Source: JBOFSQ01 sp051651625 (GTDB lineage: Bacteria; Planctomycetota; Planctomycetia; Pirellulales; Thermoguttaceae). From it: 64,000 nucleotides of DNA. Position numbers and translations under genes: made by a program. Of the stretch, positions 34,773-44,884 are shown piece after piece. Location of the stretch: positions 81,637-145,636 of the forward strand of contig JBOFSQ010000022.1 in assembly GCA_051651625.1 (NCBI GenBank), given 5' to 3'. The notes below the pieces were generated by a model. The model was not told where the DNA came from. It saw nothing but the letters and a program-made list of their open reading frames with translations, and ran no database searches. Numbering within the stretch: position 1 is the stretch's first letter; every line of letters starts with the position of its first letter.

Positions 34773-34943
34773 TGTAACAGTGGAACCGCTTATACACAAG
34801 ATACGGCGGCGTCTTTTTTTTTTCGTGACCGTGGCGTTTGCGGACGAAACTGTCACCCCGAGGACGACTCGGTTGCAAACCCGGGTGAGCCGCGTCTCAA
34901 GCGAAGCAGACCCTTGAGGCGTTGGCTCACGTTTTTTCTTTTT
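34773..34943 (+). ncRNA. Candidate small RNA ended by a strong terminator
   Basis: TATAAT at 34761-34766 is followed 7 bases later by about 160 bases without a convincing ORF and then a long terminator (34885-34943). No gene on the plus strand precedes the terminator, so something other than an mRNA appears to be transcribed. The -35 region overlaps the GGTTCGGC array. I find no match to 6S, SRP or RNase P signatures. Confidence 0.35.
34885..34943 (+). terminator. Rho-independent terminator
   Basis: GTGAGCC and GCGTCTCAAG pair with CTTGAGGCGT and GGCTCAC (17 pairs including G-U, one bulged T), loop about 11 bases, followed by GTTTTTTCTTTTT. It is the best terminator in the window. Confidence 0.8.
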
Positions 34944-35035
34944 GACACGTTGCGGGAAAGGATACCCCGATCTTGCGGCGACTCCGCTTGGCACCTCTGG
35001 TGCCGTAAGTGTGGTTGCCGCCTAACGAGGTTTCC

Positions 35036-35341
35036 ATGCCCAAAGAAGTCTATCGTGTGGCGTCGCGCGGTGCCGACGGTGAAATTCGTATCCGTGACTA
35101 TCTCACCGAGGCCGAGCTTTTGCGGCGTCATATTCAAGTTGGCGTCGATGACTGTAGCACAAATCTGTCGCTGCGAGGTTATCCGGTCTTTCGTGGTTTA
35201 GTCGGGCCGATGGCGGATGGTCAGGGCGTCGTGCGGTACGAATCGCCCGACGTATTCGAGGTGCTGACAAAGGAGTGGGCCACGCCGAAAAAGCGGACGC
35301 GAACACGGAAGACCGCCGCCGAAACCGCCGCCGCACGGTGA
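35036..35341 (+). CDS. Small hypothetical protein
   Basis: 101 residues from ATG 35036 (GAGG 6 bases upstream). It is compact and charged (EVYRVASRGADGEIRIRDY) with a single cysteine and a Lys/Arg/Thr/Ala-rich tail (KKRTRTRKTAAETAAAR) that looks nucleic-acid binding. No family recognised. It precedes tRNA-His by 65 bases; the tRNA has its own promoter. Confidence 0.65.
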   Translation: MPKEVYRVASRGADGEIRIRDYLTEAELLRRHIQVGVDDCSTNLSLRGYPVFRGLVGPMADGQGVVRYESPDVFEVLTKEWATPKKRTRTRKTAAETAAAR

Positions 35342-35364
35342 GCCGCGTTTTTTGTAGCCGCCGC

Positions 35365-35392
35365 TTGTGTATACGGCGTCCTCGGTTACAAT
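35365..35392 (+). promoter_or_regulatory. Promoter of tRNA-His
   Basis: TTGTGT and TACAAT with a 16-base spacer; the expected start of transcription is 6-8 bases before the mature tRNA at 35407. Confidence 0.55.
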
Positions 35393-35406
35393 TCCGCTCC
35401 CCTTAT

Positions 35407-35481
35407 GGTGGTTGTAGCTCAGTTGGTAGCAGCATCGGATTGTGGCTCCGAAGGTCGTGGGTTCGAGCCCCATCAACCACC
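35407..35481 (+). tRNA. tRNA-His (anticodon GTG)
   Basis: Cloverleaf with acceptor GTGGTTG/CAACCAC, D arm GCTCAGTTGGTAGC, anticodon loop TTGTGGC (GTG) and T arm GTGGG-TTCGAGC-CCCAT. The extra G at 35407 opposite C at 35481 is the encoded G-1:C73 identity pair of tRNA-His. CCA is not encoded. The open frame of the following gene extends back through it, but the real start of that gene is downstream. Confidence 0.95.
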
Positions 35482-35521
35482 CTACTCCGTGAAGAACGAC
35501 TCGCCTCCCAGCAGCCGGTTT

Positions 35522-37168
35522 ATGGTTATGGTCAGAGGTTTCTCTATCTTTTTCGCGTTGGTGTTTGTCCTGCATACTTTTTGCGGGATGCCGCACGCCG
35601 TCTTTGCGCAGACAGATGTACGCGGCGGCGGATCGGCGGGAAGCATCATCGCGCCACGCGACGGCACCCCACGAGAGCTGACCGGACGCGGTGACCGCAT
35701 CGATCCTTCAAAGATACCACCCTCAAAAGTGCCGCCCACAAAAACGACATCCTCGTCGTTCGGTAACGGTGAACCGCCAGTGTCACCCGCAACATCAACA
35801 CCGTCGCCCGCGACGCCGGTGCCAGTTGTCCCTGTTACGGCAGACGAAACGGGTGCGGTCTACGAATCTGTCAAACAGCTTCTCGGCGGTGGGAGCGGAA
35901 CTGCGACGCCGCCTCCTGTCCGGCCAGTTGCTCCGCCAAATCCGCAGCCGCGTCGGGTTGTGAGTTTGCCGGTTGTCGATCCGGCTGTCCGCGAGGCGTG
36001 GGAGACGCGGCTGGCTGCGATGCGTGAAGGTGCGCTGGTCTTCAACATGCGTCCCGAAGACTGTCTCACACCAGAAGAACTCGCCGCAGGTTGGGTACTT
36101 CTCTTCGATGCGCAAACACTCTTCGGGTGGCGTTCGCTGCAAAGCACCGCTGCGATAGATGCGGCGTTTCGGATTCAAGACAGTGCCATCGTCACCGCTG
36201 CCGCACCGACTCCGTTTCTGTACTCGACCGCGCAGTTCGGAAACGGGCTTTTGCGGTTCAACTATCGCGCCGACACCGATGCCGATGTCCGCCTCTGTCT
36301 TCGTTCTTCACCGCGTCCGACATCCGACGGGAGCGACAGTTACACCATCGTCCTTCGTTCGCCCGACCACGCAGTAGGTACGTTTTTGGAACGTCAAGAC
36401 GGGGTACGCACGCCACCGTCCGACAAGGCAAGCTGGAATGGCGTGACTGTACTGCTCAACGGGCCGCGTGTTCAGCTTGTCCTGAACGGGACGATGTTCA
36501 TCGACTACCTCGACACCGCGAGCGCACCTCTCCAGCGTGGCTACATCGGTCTTCAAGTTTTGCGTGGCGCGGCGGAGTTTCGGCAGATTGCGTGGCAACC
36601 GCGTCGCAAACCGCTTATGGAGTCGCTCCCCAAAGACCTCGTCAACTGGGACACGCCGCCAAACCCCACAACAGTTTTGCTCGAACAAAACGGTGGCAGT
36701 TCGGCAATCCGCTGTATCGGTCCGAACAGTCTCACGACCCGCGATACGTTTGACAATTTTGTCTTGCAGTTTGACTACCAGATTCCGTATGCGGGGACAG
36801 CGGCGGAGGTTGTTGTTCGTGCTGGTGCGGACGGGAGCGGTTATCGTGTCTCGCTCCAGAACACGCCGACTCCCGACGAGCGAAAGGCGGTTTTGGGGTG
36901 TGATGCGGGCGGGATCATCGGTTTCAAAATGCCGCGTTACACCGCGCCGCGCGACGAGGTTTGGAATACGATGACGATCAGCGTCGTTGACCGTCACATC
37001 CAAACTTGGGTTAACGGTATACCGGTCTGCGAGTGGAGCGACCGGCGTTCGCTTGACGTTCGTGACGCGGGGTTTATCACCAGCGGCAACATCCGCTTTG
37101 AAGTCCCAGCGGCGTCGCACCTCCTACTTCGCCGCGTCTTCATCGCAACCGTCCCGCCGAGAAGGTAG
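35522..37168 (+). CDS. Exported protein with two DUF1080 (3-keto-disaccharide hydrolase-like) domains
   Basis: 548 residues from ATG 35522. Signal peptide GFSIFFALVFVLHTFCGMP, then a Pro/Thr/Ser-rich linker to about residue 130. The first DUF1080 lectin-like domain starts near GWVLLFDAQTLFGWRS and ends about residue 360; the second runs from LVNWDTPPNPTTV to the C-terminus. DUF1080 proteins are abundant in planctomycetes and bind or hydrolyse glycans (some are 3-keto-disaccharide hydrolases). The protein is probably periplasmic or cell-surface. Neighbours EpmA and the Gfo/Idh/MocA gene run in the same direction. Confidence 0.85.
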   Translation: MVMVRGFSIFFALVFVLHTFCGMPHAVFAQTDVRGGGSAGSIIAPRDGTPRELTGRGDRIDPSKIPPSKVPPTKTTSSSFGNGEPPVSPATSTPSPATPVPVVPVTADETGAVYESVKQLLGGGSGTATPPPVRPVAPPNPQPRRVVSLPVVDPAVREAWETRLAAMREGALVFNMRPEDCLTPEELAAGWVLLFDAQTLFGWRSLQSTAAIDAAFRIQDSAIVTAAAPTPFLYSTAQFGNGLLRFNYRADTDADVRLCLRSSPRPTSDGSDSYTIVLRSPDHAVGTFLERQDGVRTPPSDKASWNGVTVLLNGPRVQLVLNGTMFIDYLDTASAPLQRGYIGLQVLRGAAEFRQIAWQPRRKPLMESLPKDLVNWDTPPNPTTVLLEQNGGSSAIRCIGPNSLTTRDTFDNFVLQFDYQIPYAGTAAEVVVRAGADGSGYRVSLQNTPTPDERKAVLGCDAGGIIGFKMPRYTAPRDEVWNTMTISVVDRHIQTWVNGIPVCEWSDRRSLDVRDAGFITSGNIRFEVPAASHLLLRRVFIATVPPRR

Positions 37169-37198
37169 CCCCGTTGGTCTACACTTCTCCAAACGCCA

Positions 37199-38128
37199 AT
37201 GGAACTCATAAACACACTCTCCGCTCGCGCTGCGATGTTGCGAACGATTCGCGGTTTCTTCGATGACCGCAACTTTGTCGAAGTGACAACGCCGTGCCTC
37301 ACCGCCGACGCCATCGCCGACCGATTCATCGAGCCGCTTGTCGTCTGCGACGACTCGCTCCCCGCAGAGACGATGTATCTCCACACGTCGCCCGAACTGG
37401 CGATGAAACGGCTACTCGTCGCCGGAATGACTGCGATTTACCAAATCGCACCGGTCTTCCGTCGCGGCGACAGAGGGAAGTGGCACAACGTCGAGTTCTC
37501 GATGCTTGAATACTACCGCACCGGCGACGGCGCGAACGAAGGAATCCAACTCCTCGATGAACTCGTCGAAACAGTTTTGCAGCGCGGGCCAGTAGAAAAA
37601 ATTTCGTACCGCGAAATGTGGATGCAGACAGTCGGGATCGACCCGTTCGTGACGAGCGAGTCCGCGCTACGCGACGTTGCCGACGCGATGTTGGTTCATT
37701 ATCCGGCGTCGATTCGTGACGACAAAGAGATGTGGCTCGACATCATCTTCGCCGAACGCATCGAACCCGACCTCGGATGCGGACGCCCCGTGATCGTTCA
37801 CAGTTTTCCGCCGTGGCAGTCGCAACTTGCGCAGTGTGCTAACGGCGTTGCAGAACGGTTTGAACTCTACGCCGACGGAATCGAACTTGCGAACGGTTAC
37901 GCAGAATTGACCGACGCCGCCGAACATCGTGCGCGGCTTGAACGTACAAACACGCTGCGAATGCTCGACGGTCACGCGCCGCTTCCGCAGCCGCACTTTT
38001 CGCGTGCGATGGAACAAGGCCTCCCGCCATCGAGCGGCTGCGCCGTCGGTTTGGACCGCCTCCTCGCGGTCAAACTCGGTGCAAAGTCAATCGACGATGT
38101 GATCGCGTTTACGATTGAGGAAAGTTGA
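37199..38128 (+). CDS. epmA: EF-P lysine aminoacylase, EpmA/GenX-like
   Basis: 309 residues, the length of EpmA and much shorter than a lysyl-tRNA synthetase because the anticodon-binding domain is absent. Class II core motifs: VEVTTPCLTADAIADRFIEP, YLHTSPELAMKRLL, APVFRRGDRGKWHNVEF and the C-terminal GCAVGLDRLLAVKLG. It would attach beta-lysine or lysine to a conserved Lys of elongation factor P, aiding polyproline translation. Neither efp nor epmB is in the window. Start ATG 37199 has no clear ribosome site. Confidence 0.9.
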   Translation: MELINTLSARAAMLRTIRGFFDDRNFVEVTTPCLTADAIADRFIEPLVVCDDSLPAETMYLHTSPELAMKRLLVAGMTAIYQIAPVFRRGDRGKWHNVEFSMLEYYRTGDGANEGIQLLDELVETVLQRGPVEKISYREMWMQTVGIDPFVTSESALRDVADAMLVHYPASIRDDKEMWLDIIFAERIEPDLGCGRPVIVHSFPPWQSQLAQCANGVAERFELYADGIELANGYAELTDAAEHRARLERTNTLRMLDGHAPLPQPHFSRAMEQGLPPSSGCAVGLDRLLAVKLGAKSIDDVIAFTIEES

Positions 38129-38162
38129 ACGGATTAGCCTCGCGCGGGTGCAATAAAACTTT

Positions 38163-38263
38163 CTTGCACGCGAGCATTGGTTCGCGGAGTTTTCGCCCCA
38201 ACGGGGCGTAAGAATCGTTGTACGCGACACAATCCTTACGCCCCCGTTGGGGCAAATGCGTCA
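38163..38263. repeat. Partial copy of the CCCCAACGGGG composite element
   Basis: Positions 38163-38208 match 56893-56938 closely (start CTTGCACGCGA, end CCCCAACGGGGCG). A second inverted CCCCGTTGGGGCAA follows at about 38249. It is a shortened relative of the 200-bp elements at 49717 and 56941. Confidence 0.75.
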
Positions 38264-38422
38264 TTCACGAGTGTAACTAAACTTTACCGCGCACCCCATC
38301 GGCCCCCCAGAGTTGGTTTGCCATCTTGCCAGCCACAATGGGGCGTGTAAAATACGTCTGGATTGAAAACGTTATCGAAACGGTTGAAGTGACCGTTCAC
38401 CAACAACACAAGGAGATTTCCA

Positions 38423-39694
38423 ATGACCAAGAAAAATACAAGTTTGAGTCGTCGCCGATTTTTGGCGGCGACAACGTGTAGTGCGGTTGGCGTTTGCGCC
38501 GCACCGATCTTTTTGACCGGTCGCGCACTCGGACGCGATGGTTTTCCGGCACCAAACAGCAAGTTGAATGTCGTCGTCATCGGGATCGGAAGTCGCGGAG
38601 GCGACATCATCGGCGGTTTCGGCGGGAATCAGTCTTCACGCATCATCGGCGTTTGTGACTGCAACGCCCCACACGCCGAACGTGGTAAACGTCTCGTTGA
38701 CAATATCTATAAAGACACCGCTTGTGCGATCTATCCGAAGTACGAAGACGTTCTCGCCGATGCGAATGTTGACATTGTTGCCAACGTTACGCCCGATCAC
38801 TGGCACACGAAAATCTCGGTCGAGGCGTGCCGTGCGGGGAAAGACGTGTTCTGCGAAAAGCCGCTGACGCTCACACTCGCCGAGGGACGCCAAATCGTCG
38901 CGGCGGCGCGGAAAACGAATCGCGTCTGCTGTAGTGGCAGCCAGCGTGTTTGGGAAGACTACGGCAACTACATGGCACCAGTAATTCAGAGCGGTGCGAT
39001 TGGCGACGTTAAAGAAATTTTCGTCAACGTCGGTGGCCCGCCGCAGGTTTGCGACCTCCCCGAAGAGCCAATCCCCGACGGGATGGACTGGGAACGCTGG
39101 CTCGGACAAGCACCGCTCGCACCGTACAACGCCGAACGCTGTTCGGGAAATTACGGCGGCGGCTGGCGACGTTACACCGAATACTGCAACGGTTTTCTCG
39201 CCGACTGGGGTGCTCACAAGTTCGGCGGTGCGCTCTACTCGATTGGAAAAGACCTCGAACTTCCGACGACAATTCTCCCGCCGAACTGCGACGGAAATCC
39301 GAACAACTTCTTGACGATGGTGTTCGCCGACGGTCTCAAAATCCACCACGTCCCCGGTTCGCCGCACGACATTACTTACGTCGGCACGAAGCGCGAGTTT
39401 CGCGCGGGCGACCGGTCGATCAAACCGCTCAAAGTCGTCGAGCTGCGGCGGTACAGCGGCGGGGCGACGAACCTCATCAACGACTTCGTTTACTGCGTTC
39501 AAAACCGTCAACGTCCGTTCCAAGACTTTGCGTATGGTGCAACGACGGCGGCGGTTTGTCAACTTGCAAACATAGGTTACAAACTCGGTCGCCCGCTAAA
39601 CTGGGACCCCGCCGCATTCTGTTTCGCAAACGACGCCGAAGCCGACGCCCTCATCAGCCGCACACAACGTGCGCCGTATACGGTGCCAGAATAG
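38423..39694 (+). CDS. Tat-exported Gfo/Idh/MocA family oxidoreductase
   Basis: 423 residues; AAGGAG 7 bases upstream. Twin-arginine signal SLSRRRFLAAT. The Rossmann domain begins LNVVVIGIGSRGGDII (NAD(P) loop), followed by PDHWHTKISVEACRAGKDVF and CEKPLTLTL, where the Lys is the conserved EKP lysine of the family. The C-terminal substrate domain has EYCNGFLADWGAHKFGGAL. Exported members of this family are a planctomycete speciality for sugar or inositol-like substrates; the exact substrate cannot be read. It lies after epmA but separated by a repeat. Confidence 0.9.
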   Translation: MTKKNTSLSRRRFLAATTCSAVGVCAAPIFLTGRALGRDGFPAPNSKLNVVVIGIGSRGGDIIGGFGGNQSSRIIGVCDCNAPHAERGKRLVDNIYKDTACAIYPKYEDVLADANVDIVANVTPDHWHTKISVEACRAGKDVFCEKPLTLTLAEGRQIVAAARKTNRVCCSGSQRVWEDYGNYMAPVIQSGAIGDVKEIFVNVGGPPQVCDLPEEPIPDGMDWERWLGQAPLAPYNAERCSGNYGGGWRRYTEYCNGFLADWGAHKFGGALYSIGKDLELPTTILPPNCDGNPNNFLTMVFADGLKIHHVPGSPHDITYVGTKREFRAGDRSIKPLKVVELRRYSGGATNLINDFVYCVQNRQRPFQDFAYGATTAAVCQLANIGYKLGRPLNWDPAAFCFANDAEADALISRTQRAPYTVPE

Positions 39695-39858
39695 GAGCCG
39701 GAAAGGAGAGAAGCGTACCCACGGACAGTGAAACCATCGCCGATACAATCGTAGAAATGTATCGGCGCGCATACAAGATGTGAGTTTGACCATTGCACAC
39801 CAAGCAGGTGCGCGGCGGCCATCATTTGCAACCACAACGATTCATTGGAGACAACTTT

Positions 39859-40419
39859 ATGCGGAATGTCGTTCTCTCTTCGTTCACTTTAGAACAATTC
39901 AAACCGGCTCGGTTTGAATCTGCTTTAAGTGCGGAATTGCTGGAGTACAGGTCTGGCAATTCTCATCGTGCAATCGTTCGACTACATGGAAACGGCCAGT
40001 CGTTTACCGAAAACGAACTCGATGTCTTACGCAAAGACATAAAGCAGAACCTGTCGCTCTCTTGGGGTGGCAACTTTGCTTTTGCTCTCGTTTTGTACGA
40101 CTGGAGTGTAACGGAAGACTTTCATTATCAAATGGTCGATGACTGGGGACGCAGAGACGGCGCATGCTTGTGGAGTATTGTTGTGGACAATCGCAACATG
40201 TCGGCAACAGGAATACATTATTGGCAGTCGGGGGGAATGACCAACATATTTGAGGATATTTTGCGACAACATCCTCAAGCTGATGGTACAGTGGTCAACA
40301 AGTACAAAACACCCCCCAACGTGATAAGATGGCTGAATGCGATACAAAGGCCCTTCTCGCTACGTCATCCGATCAACCGCCCTTGGGTACCAAAACCAAA
40401 ATTTTACCCGCCTTTTTGA
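39859..40419 (+). CDS. Hypothetical protein of 186 residues
   Basis: Start at ATG 39859 because GGAG lies 8 bases upstream; the open frame extends back to 39793 without a site. It is cytosolic-looking, with an aromatic central part (FALVLYDWSVTEDFHYQMVD, IVVDNRNMSATGIHYW) and a basic Pro-rich tail (RPWVPKPKFYPPF). No domain recognised. AT content is slightly higher than its neighbours, and it stands alone between repeats, so it may be a late acquisition. Confidence 0.6.
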   Translation: MRNVVLSSFTLEQFKPARFESALSAELLEYRSGNSHRAIVRLHGNGQSFTENELDVLRKDIKQNLSLSWGGNFAFALVLYDWSVTEDFHYQMVDDWGRRDGACLWSIVVDNRNMSATGIHYWQSGGMTNIFEDILRQHPQADGTVVNKYKTPPNVIRWLNAIQRPFSLRHPINRPWVPKPKFYPPF

Positions 40420-40573
40420 GAGCGGTTGTCAACCATGTCGCCGTCGCCATTCACACCAGAACAGATTGACAAACTTGTCGCCGACTTGAAGGAGAATCTC
40501 GGATAACCGTTCACGGTTTGTTTTAATTTGTCGTGAACGTATCGAGTTTTTGCCCCGCCCGACGGGGTAATAA

Positions 40574-40757
40574 GAACACGAAGCGTAAGCGAGTGCCCCG
40601 AATCATAACACGCCAATGACAACCGCGAACGTAACCATTACTCTGGCGGATTGACTGGTTACGTTCACGAGTGTGCTAACTTGGCACTCGCTTACGCTTA
40701 CCGCTCCGATTGGGCACTCGCTTACGCTTCGTGTTCTTAATGCCCCATCGGGGCAAA
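40574..40757. repeat. GAAGCGTAAGCGAGTGCC repeats (one direct, two inverted) with GCCCC(N)GGGGC palindromes
   Basis: One forward copy starts at 40574 and two reversed copies at about 40682-40699 and 40712-40738, with GTTACGTTCACGAGTG between. The 400-base gap 40420-40823 holds nothing else I can support. Confidence 0.75.
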
Positions 40758-40823
40758 TGCTTTAACGTCAACCCCGTTCCACGAAACCCCATTTACCAAC
40801 AAACAAAAAGAGGCAAACCCAAA

Positions 40824-42122
40824 ATGACCAAAAAACTTTTCGTAGTGTTCGCGTTTACATTTGCTGGAGTTGCGTATGCGGCAACGTCTGCTGATCAACT
40901 TGCAAAGTGGCTCCCAGTCGGTCACGAAACTGCGATGCCGCAGGCGATTCCGTATGTCGCGGCGGCGGAAGTCGATGCGTGGCTCGAACGTTTCGGCGCG
41001 ATGAACGACGACCTCAAAATCCAAACGCTTGCCTCGCTCAAAGTTCGCGGCGACAAAAAGTATCTGCCGCTTGCGACCGCAGCGATTGAGGGAACGTCGC
41101 CAGCGGTGCAGCGTGCGGGACTTTTGTCACTCCAAACGCTCGGCGGTGCAGACGAAGTTCCGCTCATCGTCGGTCAACGTTTCGGCGACAACGCCGCCAT
41201 CGCGTCGTTCGTTTTGCGAACGGTTGTCGCCGACGGTTTTGACGCAGCGTTAATCGCGGCGATGCAGAAAGAGACCGACATTGCTCGTTTCACCGCGCTT
41301 GCAGAAGACATTGGCCAGCGTTACGATCCGGCGGCGTTGCCGGTGATTGTCGCACGGGCAAAGCAAAACGCAGCCGCGTCGGGGACACCGCTTCTCCGCG
41401 CTGCCGAACCACTCGCAACGAAAGACGATTTGCGTGACTTCGTTGAAGTTGCCATCGCCGTTGCCGACCGTGGCCAGCACGACGAAGCGGAGCGTGTCGT
41501 CGCGCGACTTTGCGGCGGCAATCCAGAACCGCTCGTCGCCATTGTCACGGATGAAAACGCTGCTGGAGTGCTCCCGATTTTGGGACGTGTTGGCGGCGCG
41601 GCGGCACTTGAGGCGGTGCGTGCGGCGCAGTCGAAACCGACGCAGCAAGCGGCAGCGTTCCGCGCGATTTGCAACTGGAGCGACGCCACCGTTTTTGAAG
41701 ACCTCGTGAAGTTCGCGTCAGACCCGCAAACGCCGGAGCCAGACAAGATCGCCGCACTTCGCGGAGCGATTCGCGTCATCGCGCTGGCCGACGACCAAAT
41801 CGGGATCAAAATCACAAACGCCGCGCGGCTCGAACATCTCGCGTCGCTGATGAAAATGGCGACGCGAAATCAAGAGCGGCAACTTGTTCTTGATCGTGTC
41901 GCCGTGATTCGTGACGTGCTTTCGATTCAATTCGCCGCTGCATATCTCGACGACGCCGAACTCCAGCAGCGTGCGTGTCGCACCATCGCCGACGTTGCAC
42001 ACCACAACAACGTTCGTCTCGAAAACAAAGAGATCGTCGGCCCGATTCTCGACCGCGTTTTGAGTCTCGTTACTGACGCCGATCTCAAAGAACGAGTCCG
42101 CAAATATCGTGCGAGTATGTAG
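40824..42122 (+). CDS. Exported HEAT-repeat-like protein
   Basis: 432 residues from ATG 40824; short signal peptide (FVVFAFTFAGVAYAA). The rest is all-helical with regular 30-35-residue units such as VQRAGLLSLQTLGGADEVPL and DKIAALRGAIRVIALADD, typical of HEAT or PBS-lyase repeats found in exported planctomycete proteins, where they mediate protein contacts. No catalytic motif. The start lies just after a GAGGCAAACCCAAA sequence, a weak ribosome site. Confidence 0.75.
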   Translation: MTKKLFVVFAFTFAGVAYAATSADQLAKWLPVGHETAMPQAIPYVAAAEVDAWLERFGAMNDDLKIQTLASLKVRGDKKYLPLATAAIEGTSPAVQRAGLLSLQTLGGADEVPLIVGQRFGDNAAIASFVLRTVVADGFDAALIAAMQKETDIARFTALAEDIGQRYDPAALPVIVARAKQNAAASGTPLLRAAEPLATKDDLRDFVEVAIAVADRGQHDEAERVVARLCGGNPEPLVAIVTDENAAGVLPILGRVGGAAALEAVRAAQSKPTQQAAAFRAICNWSDATVFEDLVKFASDPQTPEPDKIAALRGAIRVIALADDQIGIKITNAARLEHLASLMKMATRNQERQLVLDRVAVIRDVLSIQFAAAYLDDAELQQRACRTIADVAHHNNVRLENKEIVGPILDRVLSLVTDADLKERVRKYRASM

Positions 42123-42129
42123 GGAACAG

Positions 42130-42181
42130 AACACGAAGCGTAAGCGAGTGCCAGAATCGGAGCACGAAGCGTAAGCGAGTG
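42130..42181. repeat. GAAGCGTAAGCGAGTGCC repeat, two direct copies
   Basis: Two copies (about 42130-42152 and 42162-42181) directly after the HEAT-like gene; same family as 40574, 58525 and 63836. Confidence 0.8.
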
Positions 42182-42218
42182 ATCGAATCAGAGTGGGTCA
42201 CGCAGCGGTACGACATAA

Positions 42219-42252
42219 TAGGACAATAGGTCATATATGGCCTATTGTCCTA
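42219..42252. repeat. Palindrome of the GGACATATAGG family, copy 2
   Basis: 12-bp perfect arms (TAGGACAATAGG) around TCATATATGG, between the HEAT-like gene and the histidine kinase. Related to 31996 and 58427; each copy lies just downstream of a gene. Confidence 0.8.
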
Positions 42253-42273
42253 CAAAACCTTACACAATCTCCG

Positions 42274-44877
42274 ATGAAAAACCGTAAACTCCGCAACATC
42301 ATACTCATCTCGCTCATCGCTTTGGTGGTGATGTGTTGGGGCGCGTGGGAGTTTCATGCCCACTCGCATTCGGCGAGTGTTGACAGCGAAATCACGCTCG
42401 GCATCAACGAACTTCACGACCGTATCCCTGACGACTTCATCGAGCGAGCCGTTTCGGCCACTGCGATCACGCCGCAAGAATACCACAAATATCAAAACAT
42501 TACCCGCGATATTTGTGCGAAACACGACCTCACTCACCTCTACGCAATCACATACCAAAACGACAGCTTTTATCTCGTCGTCTTCAATCGGATCGTACCA
42601 TTTTTTCAAGTGTTCGATCCCGTCGTGGAGAACTGGCCAGAGCTAGTCGCTACTTCCGAAGACGGCGTAACGCGGTGGAACAGTACCGCAAACTCGTATG
42701 GCCCGACGCGAACGTGTGTCCGTAGATTCACGACGAAATCGGGGCGTGAATATCTGATTGCTGGTGAGATACTGCTGACAGAGATAGAAGCAGCGGAGTG
42801 GCGTTTTTGGTTTTCGTTTGTCCCACAATCACGCGACACGATAACTCTCACTCTGTTCTGTGTTGCCGTTCTCGCATTGCTGTCGGTGCGGCTCATTCAA
42901 AAGCGACAACACATCCTCCTGATGGCGGCGTGGTTCACGTTGCTGGTGGCAATTTGTGGCAGCCAGTACAGTCTCAATGCGTGGGACGATGTGTTGCTCC
43001 GTGCGTGGAAGCAATCGCTCCTCGATATGACGCGGCTTTTTGCGCAGCAGACACAAATGCTCGACCACGCCTCGATTCGCAAACCGCTCGACAAACACCC
43101 CGACGGCAAAAAGGCGTATGACTCAATTCTCACCGTCCACACCGAGTGGTGCAAAGACATCGACCTTCTACTCTACGTTTACACCTGCCGGCTCACCGGA
43201 ACGCTTGAAGAAGCGAAGATGGATTTCATCTTGTCGTGTCCTTCCGACACGAATCGTGATGGTAAAATCACGGGACGTTTGGAGGTCGGCGATCCGCCAT
43301 TCACACCATACTACGACGACGAAGAGACGAAAACTTACGCTTGGAGCAACACCTACCTGTTGGCGTTTCAAGGCGTGACATCGCTCGATACCAACTTCGT
43401 TTCCGACCTGTACGGGACTTCATTCACCGTGGCGACACCGCTCTACAACGACGCTGGTGAAGTCGAAGCGATCCTCGCCACCGACTTCGATGTCGGCAGG
43501 TGGCAAAAAATTACTGGGGCGATCAGAACGAAATCGCTGACTGTTTACGCACTAATCTGTTCCGTGATCTTGGTGATTGTTGCGGTGCTGTCGCAACTGT
43601 TCGAGAGTGTTCGCCAAGCCAGCATCGCAAATCGACGCCTCGTGCAGCAGACGCACGCACTCGTCGTCGCCAACGACGAGACGGAGCGTGCCCGAATTGA
43701 GGCCGAGTGCGCCAACCGTGCAAAAAGCGAGTTCCTTGCAAATATGTCGCACGAGATTCGTACACCGATGAACGCCATTCTCGGTATGACATATCTCTGT
43801 CTCAAGACAGACTTGAATGACACGCAGCGCGACTATCTCGAAAAGTCGCACGCCGCGACGACGGGACTGCTCGGAGTCATCAACGATATTCTCGACTTCT
43901 CGAAGATCGAAGCGGGAAAGCTCACGATGGAAGAGGTTCCGTTCAGTCTATCCGAAACGCTGCGAGACGTGTGCGACGTACTCGATCACCGCACCGAAGA
44001 GAAGGGACTATTGCTCAGAGTTGCGATAGATGAAGGGATGCCTGACGTGTTCATCGGCGACCCGCTCCGGCTCAAGCAGGTACTGATGAATCTCGTCGGC
44101 AACGCGATCAAGTTTACCGACAAAGGTGAAGTCGTCGTGCGTGTCGCCATTGACAGCGAGAAGACAGACGTCAACGATGGTATCACAAATGGTGAAGGCA
44201 TCGTTGACGCGGCGTGCCTCGTGTTTTCGGTTCAAGACACTGGAATCGGTATGACGCAAGAGCAGGTCGCGCGGCTCTTCACGGCGTTCACGCAGGCCGA
44301 CGCATCGACGACACGCAAGTACGGCGGCACGGGACTCGGACTTGTCATCTCGAAAAAACTTGTCAACCTGATGGGCGGTGAAGTGAGCGTCACGAGTACG
44401 CCCGGTGTCGGGACGACATTCCAGTTCACGGCGCGATTCAAAAACGGCGATCCCAACTTCATCGCCAGCAGTGTCGGGTCGAGCCGTGTCGTTCACGACT
44501 TGCACTGGGCAAAGGTTCTATTGGCCGAGGACAACAAGATCAATCAGATCGTCGCGCAAGAATTGTTGCGTGCTTACGGCATAAACCTGACTATCGCAAA
44601 CGACGGACTTGAGGCGGTTGAGTTAGTCAAAAACAACGACTTCGACCTAATCTTGATGGACGTGCAGATGCCAAACATGGACGGTCTCGAAGCGACTCGT
44701 GCCATTCGTAAGCTCGACAAACCGGGGATCGGCAAACTTCCAATTCTCGCAATGACGGCGCACGCGATGCAGTCCGACCACGAACAGAGCCTCGCCGCCG
44801 GAATGAACGACCACCTAACAAAACCAATCGACCCAACAAAGTTGCGCAAAGCGTTGGCGATGTGGTTGCGCGGGTAG
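42274..44877 (+). CDS. Hybrid sensor histidine kinase with receiver domain
   Basis: 867 residues from ATG 42274. Order: signal anchor ([14 protein letters not shown]), extracellular sensor region to about residue 180, a membrane helix pair ([26 protein letters not shown]), a second extracellular sensor (CACHE-like) to ~415, a last helix ([15 protein letters not shown]), HisKA with [10 protein letters not shown] (His 493), HATPase with N, G1 and G2 boxes ([26 protein letters not shown]) and a receiver ([10 protein letters not shown], Asp 796). No output domain and no Hpt, so it must pass phosphate to another protein. Nearby rhamnulokinase hints at sugar sensing only by position. Confidence 0.9.
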   Translation: MKNRKLRNIILISLIALVVMCWGAWEFHAHSHSASVDSEITLGINELHDRIPDDFIERAVSATAITPQEYHKYQNITRDICAKHDLTHLYAITYQNDSFYLVVFNRIVPFFQVFDPVVENWPELVATSEDGVTRWNSTANSYGPTRTCVRRFTTKSGREYLIAGEILLTEIEAAEWRFWFSFVPQSRDTITLTLFCVAVLALLSVRLIQKRQHILLMAAWFTLLVAICGSQYSLNAWDDVLLRAWKQSLLDMTRLFAQQTQMLDHASIRKPLDKHPDGKKAYDSILTVHTEWCKDIDLLLYVYTCRLTGTLEEAKMDFILSCPSDTNRDGKITGRLEVGDPPFTPYYDDEETKTYAWSNTYLLAFQGVTSLDTNFVSDLYGTSFTVATPLYNDAGEVEAILATDFDVGRWQKITGAIRTKSLTVYALICSVILVIVAVLSQLFESVRQASIANRRLVQQTHALVVANDETERARIEAECANRAKSEFLANMSHEIRTPMNAILGMTYLCLKTDLNDTQRDYLEKSHAATTGLLGVINDILDFSKIEAGKLTMEEVPFSLSETLRDVCDVLDHRTEEKGLLLRVAIDEGMPDVFIGDPLRLKQVLMNLVGNAIKFTDKGEVVVRVAIDSEKTDVNDGITNGEGIVDAACLVFSVQDTGIGMTQEQVARLFTAFTQADASTTRKYGGTGLGLVISKKLVNLMGGEVSVTSTPGVGTTFQFTARFKNGDPNFIASSVGSSRVVHDLHWAKVLLAEDNKINQIVAQELLRAYGINLTIANDGLEAVELVKNNDFDLILMDVQMPNMDGLEATRAIRKLDKPGIGKLPILAMTAHAMQSDHEQSLAAGMNDHLTKPIDPTKLRKALAMWLRG

Positions 44878-44884
44878 TAGTTCC

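Noticed and set aside
34552..34917. Plus-strand ORF of 121 codons over the GGTTCGGC array
   Set aside because: Codes for repeats only and overlaps the candidate small RNA; no start signal.
34885..34943. SRP (4.5S) RNA
   Set aside because: GAAGCAG occurs, but the GNRA-capped symmetric loop of SRP domain IV is absent.
35405..35521. Extension of the DUF1080 gene to 35405
   Set aside because: It would run through tRNA-His; the signal peptide begins at 35522.
40404..40622. Minus-strand 72-codon frame
   Set aside because: Consists of intergenic repeat sequence.
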